Of a stretch of DNA of 42,703 bases, positions 1 through 10,103 are shown one piece after another (position 1 is the first letter of the stretch; the number at the start of each line of letters is the position of its first letter). The DNA lies in contig PVWD01000019.1 in assembly GCA_003003615.1 (NCBI GenBank), positions 1-42,703 on the forward strand, given 5' to 3'. Position numbers and translations under genes: made by a program. The notes below the pieces were generated by a model that saw only the letters and a program-made list of their open reading frames with translations, did not search any database and had not been told where the DNA came from. The stretch comes from a filamentous cyanobacterium CCP2. Lineage in GTDB: Bacteria > Cyanobacteriota > Cyanobacteriia > Elainellales > Elainellaceae.

Positions 1-88
1 GCGTAGCCCGCTCGATAATGCATTTTGCGGAATCGGTTAAGCCTGCTGCACCGTCTAGCCCAATGCCAATCACATGAATCGGAGTCAT
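1..88 (-). CDS. cobL: Precorrin-6Y C5,15-methyltransferase, N-terminal fragment (cut by window edge)
   Basis: Only the first 29 codons are inside the window. They read [20 protein letters not shown] and onward, the N-terminal strand and glycine-rich turn of tetrapyrrole methyltransferases of the CbiE/CobL type. CobL methylates precorrin-6 (C5 and C15) and decarboxylates the side chain in corrin-ring synthesis in the cytoplasm. The ATG overlaps the pcyA stop by one base (TAATG), so translation is probably coupled to pcyA. A partial cobK at the other edge of the window makes a corrin role plausible. Another SAM tetrapyrrole methylase cannot be excluded from so short a piece. Confidence 0.7.
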   Translation of the reverse strand, partial: MTPIHVIGIGLDGAAGLTDSAKCIIERAT

Positions 89-825
89 TAGAGGTTCGGC
101 ATATCAAACAGCACAGTAGTCATGTAGCGGTCTGCCCACTCGGCCCCAAATGCCTTTTCCAGGACGCGACGAGTCTTATCATTTTGCTGCTGTTGGGTGC
201 AGTAGTGATGTTGTCCAGCCAGGATTTCAGAGCGGCGATCGGGCGTTGGGGCAGTGGCAGTGGCTTGCTGACAGTGAATTTCTAAAAAAGCCTTGACCCT
301 ATCTAAAAACTGGGTTTCTTCTTCGGGGCTACTCGGACGAACCAGCACACAAAACTCTGAGAAAATATCACCCCAATTAGGGAGGCTGCGCGATTGGGCA
401 AACTCTAGGTGAGGAAGGGCGTTGAGATGGGATCGGTAAGTTTCTGGAAGCGATCGATCAGCCCTTACTGAAGACAGGTCAGCCACGGCCATGCTGATTT
501 GTCCTCGCCCACCCACCAAATCGCAGCCAAACATCGGTAAATCGTACTCTGGGTTAGGAAACATCACACAGTGCAGAATGTCCAGCGAAGCCCCTAGTTT
601 TGCCAGTTCTAGGTGCAGTTTGCGGAACTGCGGCGTTTGATAACAACGGTTTTCAATGACCAACTTTTCACCTTCTAACCGCCCTTCAACGTAGCCCAAA
701 TCCTCTGGAAGTTGATAAGGCGACAGGTCAAGATGAGTCTGCCAAACGGCTTCGATCGTTTCTGCCAAATTGCGAATTAAAGGGTGTTGTTGTTCGCGGA
801 TGGAGATGGTTGGAGAAGATGACAT
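88..825 (-). CDS. pcyA: Phycocyanobilin:ferredoxin oxidoreductase PcyA
   Basis: This enzyme reduces biliverdin IXalpha to phycocyanobilin with four electrons from ferredoxin, making the chromophore of phycobilisomes and phytochromes. The 245-residue length is normal for the family and the sequence aligns end to end. The known catalytic residues of the Synechocystis enzyme (Glu76, His88, Asp105) correspond here to Glu73 in RKLHLELAK, His85 in [10 protein letters not shown] and Asp102 in FGCDLV, all shifted by exactly three. The start is the ATG at 825; [12 protein letters not shown] precedes the first conserved helix. Its stop overlaps the downstream cobL start (TAATG), an uncommon link of bilin and corrin synthesis in one transcript. 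The divergent kinase gene lies 177 bp away. Confidence 0.97.
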   Translation of the reverse strand: MSSSPTISIREQQHPLIRNLAETIEAVWQTHLDLSPYQLPEDLGYVEGRLEGEKLVIENRCYQTPQFRKLHLELAKLGASLDILHCVMFPNPEYDLPMFGCDLVGGRGQISMAVADLSSVRADRSLPETYRSHLNALPHLEFAQSRSLPNWGDIFSEFCVLVRPSSPEEETQFLDRVKAFLEIHCQQATATAPTPDRRSEILAGQHHYCTQQQQNDKTRRVLEKAFGAEWADRYMTTVLFDMPNL

Positions 826-1002
826 GGTTTTGTAGTTAAATGCTCAAAAACAATGCTAAAAACGTTGAAAAATGAATGCCAGGATAGGTGGTTTCAAGCA
901 GACAGTCTTTAAAGAGTTAGGGACTGGTCTGGTTTGGGCAGGCTGAAATTGATAGGAATCTGCAATTCTCGATTCATTAAGCCAAATTTATCCAGGACGC
1001 AT

Positions 1003-1812
1003 ATGCCAGGTCAGATATTAGGGGATCGCTACGAGGTTGAGCAGCAATTCGGGAAAAAACTGGGTCGCTGGACGCTGTTAGCCCGTGACCTTCGCACAGA
1101 AGACCCGGTGATTCTAAAGCTGCTGTTTATGGATGAAGACACCACACTAGATGAACTCATACTGTTCCAACGAGAAATTGAAGCCCTTCAAACCCTGGCG
1201 CATCCTGCTACACCTAAGTATCTAGAATACTTTGAAATTGACCTTCCAAAAGATGGTAAAGCTCTTACTTTAGTGCAGAGCTATATTGATGGGCTGTCAT
1301 TGCAACAATTCCTACAGCAGAACCGACGGTTGAATGAAACTCAGGCTCTATGGGTTGCCAAGTCCATTCTTGAGCTGCTGTGCTATCTGCACGATCGCCA
1401 ACCCCCAATCATTCACCGAGATATTAAGCCCAGCAATATCCTCCTGACAAATTCTCGTCACCATTTGAATGTTTATCTCGTTGATTTTGGCTCAATTAAA
1501 TCTCTGAATTCCTACAGCGACCATACGAGTTTTACCTTAGTTGGTACAGATGGCTATGCCCCCCCTGAACAAATGGGACGACGAGCTGTGAAAGCTTCTG
1601 ATTTGTATAGTTTAGGTGCCACTTTAGTCACAGCAATCACCGGAATTGAACCGGCTGACTTGCCGCGTCGGGGGATGCACATTGAAGTGGAAACGATCGT
1701 CAACACCAACCCTGCTTTTGCCAAATGGTTAAAGCAAATGGCAGATCCTAATCTCGATCAACGGTTTAAGTCCGCTTCAGAGGCGTTGGCAGAATTAGAA
1801 CAGTTGATGTAA
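1003..1812 (+). CDS. Soluble serine/threonine protein kinase (Hanks type)
   Basis: A 269-residue kinase domain with almost nothing else: no transmembrane segment and no sensor or repeat domain. Visible landmarks are Lys39 in VILKLLF, Glu60 of helix C, the catalytic loop HRDIKPSN (Asp140), the Mg-binding Asp161 in VDFGS and the activation-segment end GTDGYAPPEQ (181-190). The glycine loop (FGKKLGRWTLLA) is degenerate but keeps the overall shape. I start it at ATG 1003 (MPGQILGDRYEV), where family similarity begins; the reading frame extends upstream to a TTG at 934 without recognisable sequence. The target is unknown. A hairpin terminator follows directly after the stop codon. Confidence 0.93.
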   Translation: MPGQILGDRYEVEQQFGKKLGRWTLLARDLRTEDPVILKLLFMDEDTTLDELILFQREIEALQTLAHPATPKYLEYFEIDLPKDGKALTLVQSYIDGLSLQQFLQQNRRLNETQALWVAKSILELLCYLHDRQPPIIHRDIKPSNILLTNSRHHLNVYLVDFGSIKSLNSYSDHTSFTLVGTDGYAPPEQMGRRAVKASDLYSLGATLVTAITGIEPADLPRRGMHIEVETIVNTNPAFAKWLKQMADPNLDQRFKSASEALAELEQLM

Positions 1813-1857
1813 AAACCTGCCAATGCATAGCGGATTGCTAGACGCAGGCAGGTTTAA
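1811..1857. terminator. Bidirectional hairpin terminator between convergent genes
   Basis: Arms AAACCTGCC (1813-1821) and GGCAGGTTT (1847-1855) pair perfectly over 9 bp. Read on the minus strand the hairpin is followed by five T, so it best serves the cupin gene ending at 1913. On the plus strand only three T follow, a weaker stop for the kinase gene. Confidence 0.7.
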
Positions 1858-1912
1858 AAACAGAGTAAAGAGGAGTGGACTTTAAGATGCGTTACCCGTG
1901 TGGGCAAAGGGT

Positions 1913-2332
1913 TTACTTGTCAGTCCGCGCATAGTCATCTTGATAGCGAATAATGTCGTCTTCTCCCAAATATTCACCATTCTGGACTTCAATCAGCACT
2001 AGCGGAATCACCCCAGGATTTTCTAAGCGATGTCTGGTGCAAGCCGGAACATAGGTCGATTGGTTGCAAAACAGCAGCTTTTCTTCATCGCCGCATTCAA
2101 CCTTTGCTGTACCCGACACAACAATCCAGTGCTCACTCCGATGATGGTGCATTTGCAAGCTGAGCCGATGTCCGGGTTTGACTTCGATTCGCTTAATCTT
2201 ATAACCTTGTCCTTCTTCCAGCACGGTAAACGATCCCCAAGGGCGGAGTTCGGTAGCGGCGACCCCCTTGGCAACAACAGGACTTGGAACAGATACAGCT
2301 GTAGGTTGAGACATTTCTTTTGGTTGAGCCAC
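1913..2332 (-). CDS. Cupin protein of the mannose-6-phosphate isomerase type II family
   Basis: This 139-residue protein matches the C-terminal isomerase domain of bifunctional GDP-mannose pyrophosphorylase/mannose-6-phosphate isomerase proteins (MannoseP_isomer), here as a stand-alone cupin. Motifs seen are RPWGSFTVLEEG (about 31-42), cupin motif 1 with metal ligands MHHHRSEHWIVVSG (about 61-74) and a second cupin motif VPACTRHRLENPG (about 95-107). The predicted reaction is fructose-6-phosphate to mannose-6-phosphate, feeding GDP-mannose for glycans. The first 25 residues are low complexity and could be shortened by starting at the ATG six codons in. Stand-alone forms are common in cyanobacteria; an activity is not proven by sequence. 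Confidence 0.88.
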   Translation of the reverse strand: MAQPKEMSQPTAVSVPSPVVAKGVAATELRPWGSFTVLEEGQGYKIKRIEVKPGHRLSLQMHHHRSEHWIVVSGTAKVECGDEEKLLFCNQSTYVPACTRHRLENPGVIPLVLIEVQNGEYLGEDDIIRYQDDYARTDK

Positions 2333-2698
2333 AATTTCTCTCCTTGAGACGAGTAAAAGACAACGCTCGATTGAACGTCGTATTGCCTGAGATGACTGGT
2401 TCAGTCAGTGAGTGGACAGGCCACGCAACGTTCCAACAGGAACACATCTAAGCCCAATACCCACAGATGTCGTAGACACCATTTACCCTGACGGCAAGGA
2501 ATAGCGGTTAGGAATTAGGCACGTTTCAGAATCAGACACATTGAGAGTCGTCCGCCAAGATAACAAAATTTCCCCTGTAGACGGTAGCCTCCAGGAGGGG
2601 AAACAGTCCTTCTACATCGATTCTTTACACGGAAACTCTCTAGTTCAAAGCAGTTTAACGATCGCCAATGATTAGCACACCTTCTGCCTTGGACTGCT
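2333..2698. other. 366-bp intergenic stretch without recognisable gene
   Basis: This lies between the cupin start and the end of the NAGPA-domain gene, both on the minus strand, so it should hold the cupin promoter. I see only a small hairpin, GTTCC-AACA-GGAAC near 2430-2443. No ORF here looks protein-like and there is no clear terminator for the upstream gene. Confidence 0.5.
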
Positions 2699-4633
2699 CT
2701 ACTGTGCCTGAATAAATACACCAATTCCGTTGTGCACTTGAGCCGCAGTACTGGGAATGCGATCGAGCAGTTGCCCTCCCAGATAGAGAGCCGTTGAACT
2801 GCCGCCATCCAGGTTAAGAGCATGAACGGCTCCCAATTGCTGAGCCAGCCGAGCGGTTTCTGCTAAAGTTGGCCCTTGCCCACCCACACGGTTGTGAACC
2901 GTCATCAGCATTAGGGTTCCCTGAGAAGTTGTCGCAATCACGCTGCGAGAGGCTAACTGTCTGCCAAAGGCTTCTTCAAACTGTTCCCTCAACGCATCCA
3001 ACACGATTTGTCTATCTTGAATGAGCAGCGGCCCTGCCCCCAAAATGTGGGGATATTGAATGAATTCGGTTGGGTTGGCAGCCGCTTCCAGCGTGACAGA
3101 TGTGCCCACTGGCAGGCTGTTGAGGGCTGCATCATCCTCTCGAATCACGAGTAAATATCCATCTTCAGGGATCGGTAGGGAATTCTGTCCTGCTCCTTGA
3201 GTTTGTTGATGGGCAATGATTTGGTTGTTGCGAACGGTGAGAATGTGTTCATTGTTCAGAATGGGGGAATAGGTTTCTCCCCAGTCCTGGGTGTGGCGAT
3301 AAATGCCCTTACCGACATAGCCGCTGTTGAGATGCACAATAGGGAGGGTTTTGCCATTGGCAATGAGAGTTTCTTGAAGCGTCAGCCGACCAACGGCAAC
3401 GTCTCCTTGATCATTCCATCCGATCGCCCCCCGGTTCAAAATTGGCCCAGAGAACCAGTGGGTGTCGTGCCGAATTGCGCCTAGCGGAAGCTGGTTATTA
3501 CGGTTAAAAAAGCCACCATTAATTGCGGCGATCGCGTTTTGGTGCTGGGCGGTTGTGGCAAGGGGAGAGGTTCCGACCACCGTTTCCGGATTGCTCACCA
3601 TTGGCTTCAAGCTGACTCCTGGTTGGCGCGGATCAACTTCTAACAGCACCACCGGAAACCGATCGTTCCCTAGACTCACCCACTGCTGCCGCCACCGCAC
3701 CCCTGGTGTCCACAAAATATTACGCTCTATCAGTGAATCAGGACGTAAATCAATTAAAAGGCGATTGGGGTTTGGTACTGACCAGACACGCGGACGGAGG
3801 GTTTGAGGAACGTTCAGCCGAAGTACGGTCTGATTGCCATTAGGAGCCAAAACCAGAGATTGAAGGTATCGAGTGGTTTGGGTTTTGAAGGCTTGCGCTA
3901 GGGCAGGGTTGATCTGGGCATCCAATGTTACGGTCAGTTCACCCGCCTGTTCGCTGATGTGCCAGGGAGTTGCTTGGGTTAAGTCAATCACCAGCCGATC
4001 GCCCCAGGGTTGCCGCCCTTGCCGGATACCGCCAACCCTCGCAGTTGGTGTGGAAATCGTTAAAGAGGTGCCGTTGATTGAAACCTGCCACCCAAATTGC
4101 TGAGTCAGTGCTGAAATGTCCAGGTAGCGATAGGCTCCTGATTGCCAAGTGGAAAGGGCGATCGGTGAACGTTGCGGGTCAGTGAACCATGCGACAGGCT
4201 GTACCGCCGCATCCTCTGTACTCAGCAAATCAACTCCTGCAAGTTGGATCAGCCCTGCGTCTGCAATGCCAATCTGCCCTGTTTCTTGACGGCTCCAAGC
4301 CACTGGGTAAGAATGCCCGTTTAGAACAACCTGAGAACCTTGCTGAACCAGCACTGCTGACTGGAGAAACGGAGCAGTTTGGAAGGCGCGTCCCAATGCG
4401 GCAACTATTTTGAATAGGGGAGGATACGATGATGGCTGGGCCTGCAACGATTGGGCAAAACCGGGCTGCCAGCTTAACAGGAAGCACAAAACCACCAGCA
4501 TTAGCCAGTACGGAAGCAAAAAGCCTGAATGCCATCTTCTTGAAGATCTGTAGGAGGAATAGGGATTTCCACGACTTGAAGATCTGTGATAGGGGCGGTG
4601 CGATCGGCGACGATAAGTTCGAGTCTTAACCAC
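2699..4633 (-). CDS. Membrane-anchored phosphodiester glycosidase family protein (AMIN plus NAGPA domains)
   Basis: A 644-residue exported protein. Residues 1-38 are an unusual Arg/Ser/Tyr-rich cytoplasmic tail, followed by one hydrophobic segment (about 39-60) ending in FAQS, which could be an anchor or a cleavable signal. The middle (about 200-245) resembles an AMIN domain (GGIRQGRQPWGDRLVIDL), which binds peptidoglycan in other proteins. The C-terminal 300 residues are an NAGPA/DUF2233 domain with INGGFFNRN, LGAIRHD, TVHNRVGGQGPTL and the signature LNLDGGSSTALY. Related domains cleave GlcNAc-1-phosphodiesters or occur in exopolysaccharide and sporulation proteins. The substrate is unknown; a cell-wall or envelope polysaccharide role is an inference. 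Confidence 0.9.
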   Translation of the reverse strand: MVKTRTYRRRSHRPYHRSSSRGNPYSSYRSSRRWHSGFLLPYWLMLVVLCFLLSWQPGFAQSLQAQPSSYPPLFKIVAALGRAFQTAPFLQSAVLVQQGSQVVLNGHSYPVAWSRQETGQIGIADAGLIQLAGVDLLSTEDAAVQPVAWFTDPQRSPIALSTWQSGAYRYLDISALTQQFGWQVSINGTSLTISTPTARVGGIRQGRQPWGDRLVIDLTQATPWHISEQAGELTVTLDAQINPALAQAFKTQTTRYLQSLVLAPNGNQTVLRLNVPQTLRPRVWSVPNPNRLLIDLRPDSLIERNILWTPGVRWRQQWVSLGNDRFPVVLLEVDPRQPGVSLKPMVSNPETVVGTSPLATTAQHQNAIAAINGGFFNRNNQLPLGAIRHDTHWFSGPILNRGAIGWNDQGDVAVGRLTLQETLIANGKTLPIVHLNSGYVGKGIYRHTQDWGETYSPILNNEHILTVRNNQIIAHQQTQGAGQNSLPIPEDGYLLVIREDDAALNSLPVGTSVTLEAAANPTEFIQYPHILGAGPLLIQDRQIVLDALREQFEEAFGRQLASRSVIATTSQGTLMLMTVHNRVGGQGPTLAETARLAQQLGAVHALNLDGGSSTALYLGGQLLDRIPSTAAQVHNGIGVFIQAQ

Positions 4634-4765
4634 AGTATTCCAGGATTCGTCTGAACAAGCCTACAAGCCTGCTCTCCAGCATTCCCCAACCTTACGAAGT
4701 TAGCCGCCAATTGTAAACAAATTGTTGTTATTCTGTTGATTGCTTAACTCAATTTCGCGCTCGTG

Positions 4766-4787
4766 TAATCTACCGATCGGCAGATTA
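4766..4787. promoter_or_regulatory. 22-bp near-perfect palindrome in the divergent NAGPA/glsF region
   Basis: The arms are TAATCT and AGATTA around a CCGATCGG core, with a single A/C mismatch at the seventh pair. It sits 133 bp upstream of the NAGPA-protein start and about 370 bp before the likely glsF promoter. The symmetry fits a dimeric regulator site. The core contains the CGATCG word, common in cyanobacterial genomes, so chance is a partial explanation. No hairpin-plus-T-run pattern is present. Confidence 0.4.
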
Positions 4788-5135
4788 GATTAACTTTCTC
4801 AAGGGTATTTCGCCGATTTCCCAGTCAATGTGCCAGCAAATGGACTTATGGCAACCAAGGACAGTATAAACATCAAGTTTATGAGCTAGCCCTAACAAAA
4901 CAGTCACATGAACTACCCTAGAAGTGTGAATTTAGCTTCATAATTGTAGTGTATAGAAATAATAAATTCTTGAAATTCATGTGAACTGATGAGTTTAGAA
5001 CCGGCAAAACGGTGTATCTGACTACCGAAAGCATTGGATGATAAGAGCATTGTCGTTTTGGGCAGGGGCAGCCTGAAGCGATCGATCAAAGGTTTGCTAG
5101 GTAGGTAAAACCCTTACTGCTTAAACTTTTGGGGA

Positions 5136-5162
5136 TTGCCAAGTCTGACCAATTTCTATAAT
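5136..5162 (+). promoter_or_regulatory. Candidate sigma-70 type promoter for glsF
   Basis: TTGCCA (5136-5141) and a perfect TATAAT (5157-5162) are separated by 15 bp, slightly short of the usual 17. Transcription would begin near 5170 and give a leader of about 290 nt before the glsF ATG. I see no GTA-N8-TAC NtcA site at the expected position upstream. Confidence 0.45.
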
Positions 5163-5270
5163 ATTTTTACTCTGTCTGTTTGAGGACACTGCTCTTCGAG
5201 TTTGAATATAGTGCCTCTCTGTAAAGCGTCTAGGTTCCTGACATAGAGGATACTCAGAGCTTTTGAAGGG

Positions 5271-5310
5271 TCAAGTATTCACGGCTGGCGAATCGATGTG
5301 TAATGCTTGA
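5271..5310 (+). other. Leader hairpin upstream of glsF
   Basis: TCAAGTATT (5271-5279) pairs with AATGCTTGA (5302-5310) over nine positions including one G-T wobble. It lies inside the predicted 5' leader, about 65 nt before the terminator-like hairpin at 5375, so the leader RNA could fold into two successive structures. It does not match a riboswitch that I recognise. Confidence 0.35.
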
Positions 5311-5374
5311 TACACCGCGCCTCAAGAGCGTTGGATGAAAGATCGAGTGAAAGGATGAAATAAAGGGGCTAATC

Positions 5375-5414
5375 TGCTTGGCCTTAGCATTTGGGGGAGC
5401 CTCCAAGCATTTTT
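5375..5414 (+). terminator. Terminator-like hairpin in the glsF leader (possible attenuator)
   Basis: TGCTTGG (5375-5381) and CCAAGCA (5403-5409) form a perfect 7-bp stem with a 21-nt loop, directly followed by five T (5410-5414). It stands 46 bp before the glsF ATG, so it must be read through for expression. That placement suggests conditional termination. Alternatively it ends a short unannotated upstream RNA. Confidence 0.5.
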
Positions 5415-5460
5415 AGAGTTGAATTTACCGCATGGGAGTCGTGGAAGCGTGAACCAGAAT

Positions 5461-8400
5461 ATGCAGCACAATCAGGGAATCGATGGAGGATACGCAGGAC
5501 AACGGTGGCTGGTGGAAGAGCGGGATGCCTGCGGAGTCGGTGTAATTGCCGATTTGTATGGACGGGCAAGCCATGATCTGGTTGCCAAAGCGTTGGCCGC
5601 TGCGACCTGCATGGAACACCGGGGTGGTTGCAGCGCTGACCAAGATTCTGGTGATGGAGCGGGTTTGATGACCGCAATCCCCTGGGATGTAATTGGGAGT
5701 TGGCTCACTGAGCAGGGCATCACCACGCTTCCTGCAACGGCACACATGGGCGTAGGAATGTTGTTCTTGCCTCAAGCAGAGTCAGATGCGGCAATCGCCC
5801 GTGAAGCGGTAGAGCGAGTTCTGGCTGAAGCGAATTTACAAGTATTGGGCTGGCGATCGGTTCCAGTTAATCCGTCTGTGTTGGGGAAACAGGCACGGGA
5901 AAACCAGCCGCAGATTGAGCAGGTGATTGTGCAGTCTTCGGAGCAGGGGGAAGTCTTGGAGCGGTTGCTTTACCTGACCCGCAAGCGGATTGAGAAAGCA
6001 GTACTGGCGGCGGGTTCCTCTGCTGGGCTGCAAGACTTTTATATTTGCTCTTTTTCTAACCGGACGATCGTTTATAAGGGCATGGTGCGATCGGAGGTGT
6101 TGGGTACGTTTTACGACGATTTGACCAATCCGGTCTATACAACTGCTTTTGCGGTGTATCATCGTCGCTTTAGTACCAACACCATGCCGAAGTGGCCCCT
6201 GGCTCAACCCATGCGCTTTCTGGGTCACAACGGTGAAATTAACACCTTGCTGGGCAATATTAACTGGATGGTGGCGCGGGAAGCTGACTTGCAGCATCCC
6301 TTGTGGGGTGAGAGTTTGGCAGATTTGAAGCCGATCGTTGATTCTGAGAAAAGTGATTCGGCAAACCTGGACAGCGCGATGGAGTTGCTGGTGCAGTCGG
6401 GTCGTCGTCCCCTGGAAGCAATGATGATTATGGTTCCGGAGGCATACCAGAATCAGCCCGATTTGGTGAATCATCCTGAAATCGTCGATTTCTACGAATA
6501 TTACAGCGGCATTCAGGAACCCTGGGATGGTCCGGCGTTGCTGGCGTTCAGCGATGGAAAATTGGTGGGGGCAACCCTCGATCGCAATGGACTGCGCCCA
6601 GCTCGTTACTGCATCACCCGTGATGGCTTAGTGGTGGTGGGTTCAGAAGCCGGGGTGGTTGACCTGCCGGAAGCAGAGATTATTGAAAAAGGCAGACTGG
6701 GTCCCGGTCAAATGATTGCGATCGACCTGGAAAACCATGAAGTACTGAGAAATTGGGACATCAAACAGCGGGTTGCCCGTGAGCGTCCCTATGGGGAATG
6801 GCTAAAAGCCCATCGCCAAAGTTTACCGCCCCAACCCTTCGCTGAGAGCCAGTCGATCGCCCCTGAAGTATTGCTCCGGCAGCAAACCGCTTTTGGCTAC
6901 ACCACGGAAGATGTGGAAATGATCATTCAGGAGATGGCGGCTCAGGGTAAGGAGCCAACTTTCTGCATGGGGGATGATATTCCCCTGGCGGTGCTCTCCA
7001 CCAAGCCCCGACTGCTGTATGACTACTTCAAGCAACGCTTTGCCCAGGTGACGAATCCGGCGATCGACCCTCTGCGGGAAAGTTTGGTGATGTCGTTGTC
7101 GATTCAGCTGGGGGAACGGGGCAATTTGCTGGATGCCAAGCCGGAGTATGCCCATTTGCTGAAGTTGGACTCCCCTGTACTCAACGATGCAGAGTTGGAC
7201 TATATTCGCCAGTCAGACTTTGCCACCGCCAATCTTTCCACCCTGTTTAAGATTGCCGATGGCCCGAATGGGCTACAACACGCCGTCAATACCCTCTGCC
7301 AACAGGCAACAGCCGCCGTGCGGGAAGGCAAGAAGATTTTGATCCTGAGCGATCGATTAAGCCAAACGGGTGAACCAAACGAACTGAGCCAGGAGTATAG
7401 CTACATTCCGCCCCTGGTCGCCGTGGGAGCCGTCCACCATCACCTGATTCGGCAGGGCTTACGGATGCAGGCTTCTCTGGTGGTAGATACGGCTCAATGC
7501 TGGAGTACGCATCACTTTGCCTGCTTGCTGGGCTATGGAGCCAGCGCGATTTGTCCGTACCTGGTTTGGGAAACGGTGCGCCACTGGTGGGCAGATGCCA
7601 AGACCCAGAAGCTGATGGAAACGGGCAGAATTACCAAGAACAGCCTGGAAGGGGCACAGTACAACTACCGGAAAGCGGTGGAAGCGGGCTTGCTGAAGAT
7701 TCTCTCGAAGATGGGTATTTCCCTACTGTCCAGCTATCAGGGGGCACAAATCTTTGAGGCGATCGGCATTGGCTCGGATCTGCTGCATCTGGCGTTTAAG
7801 GGAACGGCTTCCCGATTAGGTGGTTTGACCGTAGCGGAGTTGGCGCAGGAAATTGTTTCGACTCATCGGCGGGCGTTCCCAGAGTTGACCACCAAGAAAC
7901 TGGAAAACTTTGGCTTCTTTAACTACAAGCCAGGGGGCGAGTATCACATGAACAGCCCCGAAATGGCGAAGTACCTACACAAAGCGGTTTCCAACAAGAG
8001 CTACGACCACTACGAACTGTATCAGCAATATCTGCAACAGCGACCCCTCACCGCCCTGCGGGACTTGCTGGATCTCAACAGCGATCGCCCCTCAATTCCG
8101 GTTGAAGAGGTGGAACCCGTTGAGGAAATCATGACGCGGTTCTGTACGGGGGGGATGTCCCTGGGGGCACTGTCCCGTGAGGCACACGAAACGTTAGCCA
8201 TTGCCATGAACCGGATTGGCGGTAAGTCCAATTCTGGGGAAGGGGGTGAAGATCCGGTGCGCTTCCGGGTGCTGGAGGATGTGGATGAAGCAGGCAATTC
8301 TCCTACCCTGGCTCACCTGAAGGGATTGAAGAATGGGGATACTGCCAGCTCTGCGATTAAGCAAATTGCCTCCGGGCGGTTTGGCGTGACTCCAGAGTAC

Positions 8401-10092
8401 CTGATGAACGCCAAGCAGTTGGAAATTAAGATTGCTCAAGGGGCGAAACCCGGTGAAGGGGGACAGCTCCCCGGTAAGAAGGTCAGTCCTTACATTGCGA
8501 TGCTCCGGCGATCGAAGCCCGGTGTCACCTTGATTTCGCCGCCGCCTCACCACGACATTTACTCGATCGAAGATTTGGCGCAGCTGATTTTTGATTTGCA
8601 CCAGATTAATCCAGTCGCTAAGGTGTCGGTGAAGCTGGTGTCGGAGGTGGGCATCGGTACAGTGGCAGCCGGGGTTGCCAAGGCGAATGCCGATATTATC
8701 CAGATTTCGGGGCATGATGGCGGTACGGGGGCTTCTCCTCTCAGCTCCATCAAACATGCGGGTGTGCCCTGGGAACTGGGACTCACCGAAGTGCATCGGG
8801 TGTTGATGCAAAATGAGTTGCGCGATCGGGTGATTCTGCGGGCAGATGGTGGCTTGAAGACGGGCTGGGATATTGTGATGGCGGCTCTGATGGGCGCAGA
8901 AGAATTCGGCTTTGGCTCGATCGCCATGATTGCGGAAGGCTGTATTATGGCGCGGATTTGCCACACCAACAACTGTCCGGTTGGGGTCGCCACTCAGCAG
9001 GAGAAATTGCGCCAACGCTTTACCGGAACCCCGGAGCATGTGGTCAACTTCTTCTACTTCATTGCGGAAGAAGTGCGCTCCCTCCTGGCACGGCTGGGCT
9101 ATAAGTCATTGAATGAGGTGATTGGACGATCGGATCTACTGAAACCACGTGAGGGTGTTCAGTTCACCAAGACCCAATCCCTGAACCTGGATTGTTTGAT
9201 TAACCTGCCCGATACGCGCACCGATCGCAGTTGGCTCGACCATGAAGCGGTGCATAGTAATGGGGTGGTGCTGGATGACGAGATTTTGGCGGATGCTGAA
9301 ATTCAGACTGCGATTCAGCAGCAGGGAACCCTCAGCAAAACCTATCGGCTGGTCAACACCGATCGCTCCGTGGGGGCGCGGGTGTCTGGGGCGATCGCCA
9401 AGCAGTACGGCAATACGGGCTTTAAGGGACAAATTACCCTCAACTTGAAGGGATCAGCCGGACAAAGCTTTGGAGCCTTTATTCTGCCAGGAATGATTCT
9501 CAACCTGGAAGGCGAATCCAACGATTATGTCGGCAAGGGCATGCACGGGGGCGAGATCATCATCAAACCGTTACCGGAAGCGACCTACGACCCAGCCGAA
9601 AACGTGATCATCGGTAATACCTGCCTCTACGGAGCCACGGGCGGCACCCTGTTTGCCAATGGACAGGCGGGTGAGCGGTTTGCCGTGCGGAACTCCAAGG
9701 GGCAGGCGGTGATTGAAGGAGCCGGAGATCACTGCTGCGAGTATATGACCGGCGGTGTGGTTGTGGTACTGGGTCGAGCTGGACGCAACGTGGGAGCCGG
9801 AATGACGGGCGGTTTAGCCTACTTCCTGGATGAAGACGGCAGCTTCCCCACCAAGGTCAACCCGGAAATTGTCAAAGTCCAGCGGGTGGTGACTCCTGCC
9901 GGAGAAGCGCAATTGAAAGACCTGATTCAAGCACACTTCGATCGCACCCAAAGCCAGCGGGCAAAGCAAATCCTGGAGCAGTGGACGGAGTATCTACCCC
10001 AGTTCTGGCAGGTGGTTCCACCGTCTGAAGCCGATTCTCCAGAGGCAAATCCGAATGCGATCGAGGAGAAGGTATTGAGTCCGGTGCAGTAA
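5461..10092 (+). CDS. glsF: Ferredoxin-dependent glutamate synthase (Fd-GOGAT)
   Basis: This enzyme converts glutamine plus 2-oxoglutarate to two glutamates with electrons from photosynthetic ferredoxin, the second half of the GS-GOGAT cycle. From ATG 5461 it has 1543 residues. The N-terminal amidotransferase nucleophile is Cys24 (DACGVG), exposed after a 23-residue propeptide. A central domain, an FMN-binding synthase domain ([35 protein letters not shown]) and a C-terminal beta-helix domain rich in glycine follow. The 3Fe-4S ligands are Cys1161, Cys1167 and Cys1172 ([15 protein letters not shown]). Ends such as [16 protein letters not shown] and [15 protein letters not shown] resemble the plant chloroplast enzyme rather than NADH-GltB, and no small subunit gene is adjacent. 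GTG 5449 is an alternative start. Confidence 0.96.
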   Translation: MQHNQGIDGGYAGQRWLVEERDACGVGVIADLYGRASHDLVAKALAAATCMEHRGGCSADQDSGDGAGLMTAIPWDVIGSWLTEQGITTLPATAHMGVGMLFLPQAESDAAIAREAVERVLAEANLQVLGWRSVPVNPSVLGKQARENQPQIEQVIVQSSEQGEVLERLLYLTRKRIEKAVLAAGSSAGLQDFYICSFSNRTIVYKGMVRSEVLGTFYDDLTNPVYTTAFAVYHRRFSTNTMPKWPLAQPMRFLGHNGEINTLLGNINWMVAREADLQHPLWGESLADLKPIVDSEKSDSANLDSAMELLVQSGRRPLEAMMIMVPEAYQNQPDLVNHPEIVDFYEYYSGIQEPWDGPALLAFSDGKLVGATLDRNGLRPARYCITRDGLVVVGSEAGVVDLPEAEIIEKGRLGPGQMIAIDLENHEVLRNWDIKQRVARERPYGEWLKAHRQSLPPQPFAESQSIAPEVLLRQQTAFGYTTEDVEMIIQEMAAQGKEPTFCMGDDIPLAVLSTKPRLLYDYFKQRFAQVTNPAIDPLRESLVMSLSIQLGERGNLLDAKPEYAHLLKLDSPVLNDAELDYIRQSDFATANLSTLFKIADGPNGLQHAVNTLCQQATAAVREGKKILILSDRLSQTGEPNELSQEYSYIPPLVAVGAVHHHLIRQGLRMQASLVVDTAQCWSTHHFACLLGYGASAICPYLVWETVRHWWADAKTQKLMETGRITKNSLEGAQYNYRKAVEAGLLKILSKMGISLLSSYQGAQIFEAIGIGSDLLHLAFKGTASRLGGLTVAELAQEIVSTHRRAFPELTTKKLENFGFFNYKPGGEYHMNSPEMAKYLHKAVSNKSYDHYELYQQYLQQRPLTALRDLLDLNSDRPSIPVEEVEPVEEIMTRFCTGGMSLGALSREAHETLAIAMNRIGGKSNSGEGGEDPVRFRVLEDVDEAGNSPTLAHLKGLKNGDTASSAIKQIASGRFGVTPEYLMNAKQLEIKIAQGAKPGEGGQLPGKKVSPYIAMLRRSKPGVTLISPPPHHDIYSIEDLAQLIFDLHQINPVAKVSVKLVSEVGIGTVAAGVAKANADIIQISGHDGGTGASPLSSIKHAGVPWELGLTEVHRVLMQNELRDRVILRADGGLKTGWDIVMAALMGAEEFGFGSIAMIAEGCIMARICHTNNCPVGVATQQEKLRQRFTGTPEHVVNFFYFIAEEVRSLLARLGYKSLNEVIGRSDLLKPREGVQFTKTQSLNLDCLINLPDTRTDRSWLDHEAVHSNGVVLDDEILADAEIQTAIQQQGTLSKTYRLVNTDRSVGARVSGAIAKQYGNTGFKGQITLNLKGSAGQSFGAFILPGMILNLEGESNDYVGKGMHGGEIIIKPLPEATYDPAENVIIGNTCLYGATGGTLFANGQAGERFAVRNSKGQAVIEGAGDHCCEYMTGGVVVVLGRAGRNVGAGMTGGLAYFLDEDGSFPTKVNPEIVKVQRVVTPAGEAQLKDLIQAHFDRTQSQRAKQILEQWTEYLPQFWQVVPPSEADSPEANPNAIEEKVLSPVQ

Positions 10093-10103
10093 GCCGGTAA
10101 TCG

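Noticed and set aside
5101-5125. NtcA site upstream of glsF (GTA...TAC)
   Set aside because: The closest match, GTAAAACCCTTAC at about 5105, has a 7-bp spacer and not the required 8, and is not placed convincingly relative to the promoter.
5170-5460. Glutamine riboswitch (glnA or downstream-peptide motif) in the glsF leader
   Set aside because: The conserved core sequence and pseudoknot of those RNAs could not be found.
8194-9039. 281-residue open frame antisense to glsF (also a 212-residue one at 5836-6474)
   Set aside because: They lie wholly inside a high-scoring conserved gene, and their translations are rich in Arg, His and Pro as expected from mirror reading of a conserved coding frame.
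9392-9401. HIP1-like GCGATCGC octamers as regulatory sites
   Set aside because: They are spread inside and between genes across the window as is usual for cyanobacteria, so I use them as a taxonomic hint only.
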